Below are positions 30,210 to 35,727 of a DNA stretch of 35,727 bases, in pieces. Source of the stretch: Flavobacteriaceae bacterium NBU2977 (GTDB lineage: Bacteria; Bacteroidota; Bacteroidia; Flavobacteriales; Flavobacteriaceae); contig JAIOUW010000008.1 in assembly GCA_019931105.1 (NCBI GenBank), positions 1-35,727 on the forward strand. The letters run 5' to 3'. Positions within the stretch are counted from its first letter, which is position 1. Each line of letters opens with the position of its first letter. Below the pieces are notes generated by a model, which was not told the DNA's origin, ran no database searches, and saw only the letters and a program-made list of their open reading frames with translations. Both the position numbers and the translations under genes were made by a program.

Positions 30210-31373
30210 CTACACCTTTTTTTGATATTTGGCCTTTTTACTTCCCTCGTACATTACATATTTTACCAACCGTGATTCAAGATGGCTATTGAAAACCTTT
30301 ATTTTTCTAGAGGGCTTCAAACCTACAAATTTAAGGGCTTCAAGATTAGAGGTAATGAACCAGGCATTGGTTCCCGGGTATCGTTGTTTTAAAGTGTCAC
30401 CTATCGAAGCATAGAAATCTTCCATATCAAGATTCAAACGTTCTCCATACGGAGGATTGAAAACCATATGCAACGGTCCTTCCGTAAATTTTGAAGTATC
30501 AAAGAAATTCTTACGCTCGATGGTTATATAATCGGAAAGGTTCGCGTTTTCGATATTTTCTTTGGCCTTGCGAACCGCGGATGGAGCTTTGTCGTAACCG
30601 ACAATTTTATATCTGAATTCCCGTGCTTTTTTCAAACTACTTTCAACGATCTTTTCAAAAAGCGGTTCATCAAAATCGTTCCATTTCTCAAAGGCAAATT
30701 CCTTGCGGTTGATGTTCGCTGGAATATTGCATGCGATCATTGCCGCTTCGGTGAGCAAGGTGCCACTGCCGCACATGGGATCCAAAAAATCACATTGGCC
30801 ATCCCAACCGCTTAACAACAAAAGTCCAGCTGCCAATACCTCATTTATAGGGGCGATGTTGGTCGCTATGCGATAGCCTCGATGGTGCAAAGACCTTCCT
30901 GAGCTATCCAAGGAAACATTACAATGATTCTTTTGAATATGGATGTTGATACGTACATCGGGAAACTTCACATCGACGTTCGGTCGTTTTCCTTGCGTAT
31001 CCCTAAACTTGTCGACAATCGCATCCTTTACCTTTTGTGAAACATACAGCGAATGCGAAAAGTTATCGGAATTAACGGTCGCATCTATCGAAAAAGTGGT
31101 GTCGACAGAAAGGTAATCCGTCCAATCAAAGGCATATATTCTTTTATAGAGTTCGTTTTCATTGTGAACCGAAAAAGAGTGGATCGGCTTGATTATCTTA
31201 ACGGCCGTGCGAAGACAGAGATTGGCTTTGTACATAAAACCCGTGTCACCCTCGAAAGCAACGTTGCGTACACCTACTATGACATTACCGGCCCCAAGGT
31301 TACGAAGTTCATTTGCCAGCACTTCTTCAAAACCGAAGAGTGTCTTCGCCACCATTTTAAAATTATTGTTCAT
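30210..31373 (-). CDS. THUMP-domain class I SAM-dependent rRNA methyltransferase (RlmL-N-type)
   Basis: A 387-residue protein with the two-part plan of RlmL/YcbY-like enzymes. The N-terminal ferredoxin-like and THUMP region (1-160: 'GFEEVLANELRNLGAGNVIV', then 'FSHSLYVSQKVKDAIVDKFR') is followed by a Rossmann methyltransferase domain with 'LDPMCGSGTLLTEAAMIACN', 'VGYDKAPSAVRKAKENIENA' and the catalytic NPPYGERL (N-P-P-Y). It methylates N2 of a guanine, most likely in 23S rRNA. It lacks the second RlmK half that E. coli RlmL has. It is a single gene with a -7 box at 31,394-31,401. Confidence 0.9.
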   Translation of the reverse strand: MNNNFKMVAKTLFGFEEVLANELRNLGAGNVIVGVRNVAFEGDTGFMYKANLCLRTAVKIIKPIHSFSVHNENELYKRIYAFDWTDYLSVDTTFSIDATVNSDNFSHSLYVSQKVKDAIVDKFRDTQGKRPNVDVKFPDVRINIHIQKNHCNVSLDSSGRSLHHRGYRIATNIAPINEVLAAGLLLLSGWDGQCDFLDPMCGSGTLLTEAAMIACNIPANINRKEFAFEKWNDFDEPLFEKIVESSLKKAREFRYKIVGYDKAPSAVRKAKENIENANLSDYITIERKNFFDTSKFTEGPLHMVFNPPYGERLNLDMEDFYASIGDTLKQRYPGTNAWFITSNLEALKFVGLKPSRKIKVFNSHLESRLVKYVMYEGSKKAKYQKKV

Positions 31374-31393
31374 CGCGTTAATTAACCGGGTGA

Positions 31394-31401
31394 CAAAAAT
31401 A
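31394..31401 (-). promoter_or_regulatory. -7 box upstream of the THUMP methyltransferase
   Basis: TATTTTTG on the - strand matches TANNTTTG, 20 bp before the start codon. The -33 element is weak. Confidence 0.45.
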
Positions 31402-31460
31402 CAGTATTTTTAGGCCTCTTGAACGAATCTAAGATTCAAGGTAAAAAGATTTCATAGCCA

Positions 31461-32132
31461 ATGACCTATCTACTTCTTACGCTTGCCGTACTGCTTAGTT
31501 TCGGTTTCGTTTATTTTGCAAAGCCTAAAAGCAAGGAAAACTTTAAACTTTTATTGGCATTCAGTGGAGCATTCTTATTGGCCTTGACCCTATTTGAGCT
31601 CTTTCCTTCAGTTTACCATGAATCTAATTCGAAAACTATCGGATTTTTCATAATGTCGGGTATTCTGCTACAGATAATCTTGGAATTCTTCTCGAAGGGT
31701 GCCGAACATGGTCACGTTCACCTCGATAGCGATAAATCCGATTTTCCTTGGTTATTGTTTTTCAGTCTTTCATTGCATTCATTGTTGGAAGGGCTTCCTA
31801 TAGAGGAACATGGTACTATTCTATATGGTATTCTTATCCACAAAATACCGATTTCGATTATCTTGAGCATCTTTCTTTTAAACTCTAAGATTACATTGCA
31901 AAAAGCCGTGTTCTTCATTGTATTATTTGCTATAATGACACCTTTGGGCAATTATTTTGCCACTAATTTTTCATTTGTCATGGACTATCATATACAAGTC
32001 ACGGCTTTGGTGATCGGTGTATTTCTCCATATTTCGACGGTAATACTTTTTGAAAGTTCAGAAGGACATACATTCAATCTCAGAAAGTTGGTAGCAATCG
32101 TTCTGGGAATCGGTATTGCCTATTTACTATGA
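31461..32132 (+). CDS. ZIP-family metal transporter
   Basis: A 223-residue membrane protein with seven or eight hydrophobic segments. The ZIP signature helix is 'LFFSLSLHSLLEGLPIEEHG' (about 95-114), containing the H-S-x-x-E-G metal site, and the following helix has 'YGILIHKIPISIILSIFLL' with the second H-K-x-P site. The loop 'GAEHGHVHLDSD' (about 80-91) is the histidine-rich metal-binding loop. Its substrate is a divalent metal such as Zn2+ or Fe2+; which one cannot be told. It is a single gene, converging on the hemolysin-III gene 14 bp downstream. Confidence 0.92.
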   Translation: MTYLLLTLAVLLSFGFVYFAKPKSKENFKLLLAFSGAFLLALTLFELFPSVYHESNSKTIGFFIMSGILLQIILEFFSKGAEHGHVHLDSDKSDFPWLLFFSLSLHSLLEGLPIEEHGTILYGILIHKIPISIILSIFLLNSKITLQKAVFFIVLFAIMTPLGNYFATNFSFVMDYHIQVTALVIGVFLHISTVILFESSEGHTFNLRKLVAIVLGIGIAYLL

Positions 32133-32145
32133 CCATTAGGAGGTT

Positions 32146-32796
32146 TCAGACCACTTCGCAATAGATAAATAGCCAATGGCACAGGGCGCCGGCCAAAACA
32201 AAAAGATGCCAAATGAAATGATTGTATTGAATACGCTGAAAGGCATAAAAGAATATACCCAAGGTATAAAAAATACCGCCTAAGAACAATAGCCAAATGC
32301 CCCGGTAGGAAGTATAATTCATAAGGTTATCAAAATCAAGAACAATCAACCAACCCATTGCCACGTATAACAATAGCGATACGAACTCCAATTTTCCGGT
32401 ATAGAACAGCTTAAAAAATGTTCCTGCAATGGCAATTGACCACACAATGTAGAATATAGTCCATCCATTGCCGTAATATAAGGTAATCAAGGCGACGGGC
32501 GTGTACGTACCAGCGATCAAAAAGTAGATGTTGATATGGTCGACTATTCGTAATACCCGCTTTGTTTTCGGGTTTTTGGTGGCGTGATAAGCACTGGACA
32601 CAAAGAACATCGTGATCAAAGTGAAGCTGTACACTAAAACACCAAAAGTCGCAAAGTTGGTTTTTTCTGAATTTTTGGACAATAAAGCAAACATTCCGAC
32701 TACGGCAAAGAATGCCCCCAAACCATGCGAGGCACTGTTCAATTTTTCCTCTCTTCGTTGCAGGAATTGTTTTTTGATGCCGAGTTTAGAACTCAA
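32146..32796 (-). CDS. trhA: Hemolysin III / TrhA family membrane protein
   Basis: A 216-residue protein with seven membrane segments. The conserved start 'REEKLNSASHGLGAFFAVVG' (the E-x2-N-x2-S-H motif), 'FFVSSAYHATKNPKTKRVLR' with 'IVDHINIYFLIAGTYTPV' (the H-x2-D-H motif), and 'YNHFIWHLFVLAGALCHW' near the C terminus carry the histidines and aspartate of the PAQR/HlyIII metal site. Family members are linked to membrane-fluidity control. It starts only 2 bp after the amidohydrolase stop and probably belongs to that operon. Confidence 0.92.
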   Translation of the reverse strand: MSSKLGIKKQFLQRREEKLNSASHGLGAFFAVVGMFALLSKNSEKTNFATFGVLVYSFTLITMFFVSSAYHATKNPKTKRVLRIVDHINIYFLIAGTYTPVALITLYYGNGWTIFYIVWSIAIAGTFFKLFYTGKLEFVSLLLYVAMGWLIVLDFDNLMNYTSYRGIWLLFLGGIFYTLGIFFYAFQRIQYNHFIWHLFVLAGALCHWLFIYCEVV

Positions 32797-32798
32797 GA

Positions 32799-34136
32799 TT
32801 ATTTATAGCGTTTACCGTGTTTAATTACCATATCGACATCCTGCAGTAAACTGATATAACGTAGTACATCACCATCAACGGCTATGATATCGGCGTACTT
32901 TCCAGGGGTAACGGTACCGACTTCATCGGCCACCCCCATCCAGAGAGCGGGCCAATAGGTCGCTCCCCTGATGGCGTACATTGGGTCTATGCCAAATTCA
33001 TTGACCCAAACATCCAATTCGTTCCAAGTTGATTGACTGTGAAATTTCATCGGAATACCGCTGTCGGTACCGATCATCAAAACAACGCCTGCGTCCAAAA
33101 GTTGTTTGATTTTGGTTTCCAAAGTCGGTTTTCTGGAAGGTGTCAATTGAAAATATGGAAGTCTATCAGGATGCGCAATACTATTCTTGATGTCGGTAAT
33201 AACGCTATCGGGCAACCCAAGATGCCAGGAAGTATTGTCAAGCTTTTCTCGATTATCACGCACATATTCATAATTATACAGCCCTTCAACGGTTGGGCAC
33301 CAAAAAAGCGGACCTTGGCTCATATCTGCCGTGCGTTCCTTGATCATCTCAATTACATCGTCAGGATATCTTGGGGCGGAAGAAAGCCCCGTATGTTCAA
33401 AACAGTCAACACTTACCTCTAAACCTGTACGGATTTCCTCTGGGCGATGGCTGTGGGCGACGACTTTCAAACCATTTTTATGCGCCTCATCGACGACCGC
33501 CTTAAATTCTTCTATGGTCATTTGATCTTGGTCAACGATCTTGATGCAGTCGACCCCGGCATCGGCCAACTTTCTGATTTTCTTTCTACCATCTTCGGCC
33601 CCATTGACCCCCCAGCGGAAATCTTCTGTTCCGGGATAGGGTTTCTTTTGTATGAAAGGACCCGATACATACAAAGTTGTCCCAGGTATTTCCCCATTGT
33701 TGATTGCATCCCTGACGGCAATACTTTCTTCCAATGGACCTCCCAAATCGCGTGCGCTGGTAACACCTGCCATCAAAAGTTGATGGGCCGATGCTGGCAT
33801 AATGACATCCTTGAAAAGAGGCGGATAGGTTTTGTCCCAATAGGTATAGTCGGCGTGCCCGTTTATCATGGTATGTACATGCATATCCCACAGTCCTGGA
33901 AGAACCGTCATTCCTTCCGTGGAAATTACTTCTGCATTTTCCGGAATCTGGGTATTGTCCATAGTCCCGACCTCCTTGATTTTTTCACCTTCTATGATAA
34001 CAACGCTGTTCTTTATGGGGTCAGACCCATAACCGTCTATTAATGTTCCACCCACAAGGGCTTTGATCTCGTTTTCTTGGGAAACAATCTCCGCTATTGA
34101 TAAAAACATGAACAATACCAATAAATATCCTTTCAT
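32799..34136 (-). CDS. Secreted amidohydrolase-family metal-dependent hydrolase
   Basis: A 445-residue protein of the imidazolonepropionase-like amidohydrolases. It has a signal peptide (1-19, ending AEIVSQ). The early 'GGTLIDGYGSDPIKNSVVII' strand is typical, and the metal motif is H-V-H in PGLWDMHVHTMING (residues 84-88). Other landmarks are 'AGVTSARDLGGPLEES', K in 'DAGVDCIKIVDQDQ' (about 200), His in 'LKVVAHSHRPEE' and 'VDCFEHTGLS', and Asp in 'MIGTDSGIPMKF' near 350. The end 'VGTVTPGKYADIIAVDGDVL' closes the small beta domain. It probably cleaves cyclic amides or peptide-like compounds in the periplasm; the substrate is unknown. It follows the large membrane protein by 35 bp. Confidence 0.92.
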   Translation of the reverse strand: MKGYLLVLFMFLSIAEIVSQENEIKALVGGTLIDGYGSDPIKNSVVIIEGEKIKEVGTMDNTQIPENAEVISTEGMTVLPGLWDMHVHTMINGHADYTYWDKTYPPLFKDVIMPASAHQLLMAGVTSARDLGGPLEESIAVRDAINNGEIPGTTLYVSGPFIQKKPYPGTEDFRWGVNGAEDGRKKIRKLADAGVDCIKIVDQDQMTIEEFKAVVDEAHKNGLKVVAHSHRPEEIRTGLEVSVDCFEHTGLSSAPRYPDDVIEMIKERTADMSQGPLFWCPTVEGLYNYEYVRDNREKLDNTSWHLGLPDSVITDIKNSIAHPDRLPYFQLTPSRKPTLETKIKQLLDAGVVLMIGTDSGIPMKFHSQSTWNELDVWVNEFGIDPMYAIRGATYWPALWMGVADEVGTVTPGKYADIIAVDGDVLRYISLLQDVDMVIKHGKRYK

Positions 34137-34171
34137 ACTAAACGTTTTTTGATGAAACAGTCAGACAATTT

Positions 34172-35488
34172 CTATTGATCGGGAAAATACCAAAATGGGA
34201 TGGTAATAATTGTTCGAAGGTAAACACTGTCACGTCGATGGTCTTTGCGTTGAACTTTAAGCACATGTTTACCTCTCGCTATATTCGTCATATCTAAAAA
34301 GGTTTCAAAACCCAATTGTTTCCTAGAATTTTGAGTCAAGACAAAATCAGGCTTGAAAGCAGTGCTATCGACCCTAATGGTATACATGTCTTTGATTGTT
34401 GCCAAATAGTCGTCCAATAAATCGCTTCGCTTTGACCAATCCACTGTTCCTGACGAAAATGTTGAATAAATGCCGCGATGGTCCTCCTCGGGCCTTAGTT
34501 CTTTATTAAAATAAAAGACGTCATCTTCAACGCTACGACCGTAAACGACGAAAACATTTAAAAATGTTGAGCGAATTACTTTTGAAGGTATTGATGCCCT
34601 ATCGGCAAAAGAAGCATTTTTTTTAATCAAATCATCAAAATTGTCCGGGTTTGCCGTATATGAGTTCGAATTCATTTCCTTATTCAAATAATTGGAAGTA
34701 CTGAACCCTGTATTTGCCAATACGGTAATCCCCAAATACAAGGGCACTATCAAAAGACTTAAACGTCTACCAAATTTAGTGTCCAAGAAATTATAAACCA
34801 TTGGCCTGTAAAGAAATGAAAAGGTCAAATACTTGAATACAGAATAGGTCGGGTAGTAAAAGATGGTTGTCCACTTCTTTTTTTTCAACCATCCTTGGGT
34901 TACAAAATCAATGAAGGTCAATATGCAGCCAATTCCCATCAAAACTATAAGTGGAATTATTACCCAATAACGAACCCAATCAGGGGTATTATCGTGATCA
35001 AGCCAAAGGCCAAAAAGCGTAAATACGAATGATATCGCCAATAATCCCAACAAATAAAAGACCAATAAGAATGTTACCGCAAAAATAATACTGCAGTACT
35101 TTTCAAGAGTCGCGACATAATTATCAAAAGAACCAACCCTTTTCAATAAATGTTTTTTGAATTTGGGGCTATACTTAAGCGCATTATATTCAATATCTCC
35201 CGATACATATCGTAATCCGATGGCCCCAATCCATAAACCCCTTAATATTACGTGTGCAATTAGATTAATCGTCAAGATATACCAAGAAACCTTTAGACCT
35301 TGTGCCAAGAAGGTTTTATATATATTTTGGTCATTCTGGGCCTCTAGGTTGGCAGCTTCAATTGGATCGATTATCATGAAGAGCCCATAGATGGCAAAGC
35401 CGGATATAATCAGTTCCAGCTGCCAACTTTCTTGTTGGAGAATATCAAGCCATTTTTTGAATTTATCATCTTTGGGATCATTGCTCAT
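34172..35488 (-). CDS. Large multi-pass membrane protein, unknown function
   Basis: A 438-residue protein starting at ATG 35,488 (MSNDPKDDKFKKWLDILQQE); the frame extends further upstream, but that part is not hydrophilic-leader-like and has no start context. About six hydrophobic segments are seen (near 25-45, 70-95, 130-165, 175-200, 215-235 and 255-275). The last 160 residues are soluble and end 'RTIITIPFWYFPDQ'. That part contains 'FADRASIPSKVIRSTFLNVF' and 'YLRTIITI' strands. I do not recognise the family. It sits between the rRNA operon end and the amidohydrolase, and is probably the first gene of a three-gene operon. Confidence 0.65.
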   Translation of the reverse strand: MSNDPKDDKFKKWLDILQQESWQLELIISGFAIYGLFMIIDPIEAANLEAQNDQNIYKTFLAQGLKVSWYILTINLIAHVILRGLWIGAIGLRYVSGDIEYNALKYSPKFKKHLLKRVGSFDNYVATLEKYCSIIFAVTFLLVFYLLGLLAISFVFTLFGLWLDHDNTPDWVRYWVIIPLIVLMGIGCILTFIDFVTQGWLKKKKWTTIFYYPTYSVFKYLTFSFLYRPMVYNFLDTKFGRRLSLLIVPLYLGITVLANTGFSTSNYLNKEMNSNSYTANPDNFDDLIKKNASFADRASIPSKVIRSTFLNVFVVYGRSVEDDVFYFNKELRPEEDHRGIYSTFSSGTVDWSKRSDLLDDYLATIKDMYTIRVDSTAFKPDFVLTQNSRKQLGFETFLDMTNIARGKHVLKVQRKDHRRDSVYLRTIITIPFWYFPDQ

Positions 35489-35640
35489 ATTTAGCTTGAT
35501 TTGGTTTTCATAAATATAATCGAAAAATTTTTTTTGAAGACAGTTGGCAACCAAGGGACACGACAATTTACATTTGAAGAAGCCGAAAGATTATTCTTTA
35601 GCAATTGCCTCCCTAAACATCGGAGGAAAAGAAAACAAAA

Positions 35641-35668
35641 AAGCCCCTTACAGTTATGTAAGGGGCTT
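35641..35668 (-). terminator. rRNA operon terminator
   Basis: On the - strand, AAGCCCCTTAC-ATAACT-GTAAGGGGCTT is followed by TTTT. It is a perfect 11-bp stem, directly behind the 5S rRNA. About 150 bp between this stem and the next gene hold no other feature. Confidence 0.92.
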
Positions 35669-35673
35669 CGAGG

Positions 35674-35727
35674 AAGGCGGCGACCTACTCTCCCACCTGG
35701 TGTGGCAGTACCATCGGCGCTGACGGG
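35674..35727 (-). rRNA. rrf: 5S rRNA, 3' portion (runs off the window)
   Basis: The complement reads CCCGTCAGCGCCGATGGTAC, then TGCC, then a purine-rich GTGGGAGAGTAGGTCGCCGCC, the conserved 3' part of bacterial 5S rRNA (loop D/E region and helix I strand). It is cut at the right edge, so only about 54 of about 110 nt are present. The operon reads leftwards into the window. Confidence 0.93.

Noticed and set aside
33447-34043. 198-residue + strand reading frame
   Set aside because: It is antisense to the N-terminal half of the amidohydrolase, which has all family motifs; the frame is open only because of the codon usage of the other strand.

Overview
The window looks like chromosomal DNA of a marine flavobacterium (Bacteroidota, Flavobacteriaceae, of the Maribacter/Muricauda/Zobellia kind). 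The evidence is TANNTTTG-type promoter boxes, almost no Shine-Dalgarno sequences, many short lipoprotein signal peptides, a TonB-dependent receptor with an N-terminal carboxypeptidase-regulatory-like domain, the Bacteroidota-specific DUF6452/DUF6048 pair beside an rlmD homologue, RNase Y next to zapA with a 6S-like RNA between them, and the 3' end of a 5S rRNA at the right edge. No genus can be fixed from sequence reading alone.

Region 1 (about 1-11,020) is an AT-rich accessory block. All its intact genes lie on the + strand: two small secreted proteins, a cupin lipoprotein, a VOC/glyoxalase protein whose lipoprotein signal has been cut off by an in-frame TGA, a HigBA toxin-antitoxin pair, a lipocalin-like lipoprotein, a YHYH-domain lipoprotein plus a sulfatase, a DUF4386 membrane protein, an unrecognised membrane protein and a secreted serine beta-lactamase-like hydrolase. 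Between many of them sits a repeated, imperfectly palindromic element of 110-141 bp that starts just after a stop codon and ends just before the next start. Its ends behave like integron attC sites: the left end of a unit is complementary to the start of the unit's own 3' site, and these end sequences differ from unit to unit. No integrase is visible. The block therefore resembles an integrase-less cassette array. Two stretches (1556-1850 and 2604-2961) have no convincing gene and are instead packed with nested inverted repeats. A decayed IS1182-type transposase (3602-4082) and REP-like inserts of about 23 bp show later rearrangement.

Region 2 (about 11,020-17,620) is mostly on the - strand: a bile-acid:sodium-symporter-family carrier, an apparent enolase-superfamily pseudogene, a Gfo/Idh/MocA oxidoreductase, a small CxxCH protein (+ strand), a CBS-pair protein, and the cluster zapB-like / zapA / 6S-like RNA / RNase Y, preceded by a good flavobacterial promoter.

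Region 3 (about 17,750-35,490) is core genome. It holds an M23 peptidase translationally adjacent to a TonB-dependent receptor and followed by a secreted protein of unknown function, a cysteine desulfurase, an Smr-domain protein, a DUF2752 protein with two small CCC-motif membrane proteins, ornithine aminotransferase (rocD), 23S rRNA m5U methyltransferase (rlmD) with DUF6452/DUF6048 genes, a THUMP-type rRNA methyltransferase, a ZIP metal transporter, and a - strand run of membrane protein, amidohydrolase and hemolysin-III protein. The right edge is the terminator and 3' end of an rRNA operon that reads leftwards into the window.
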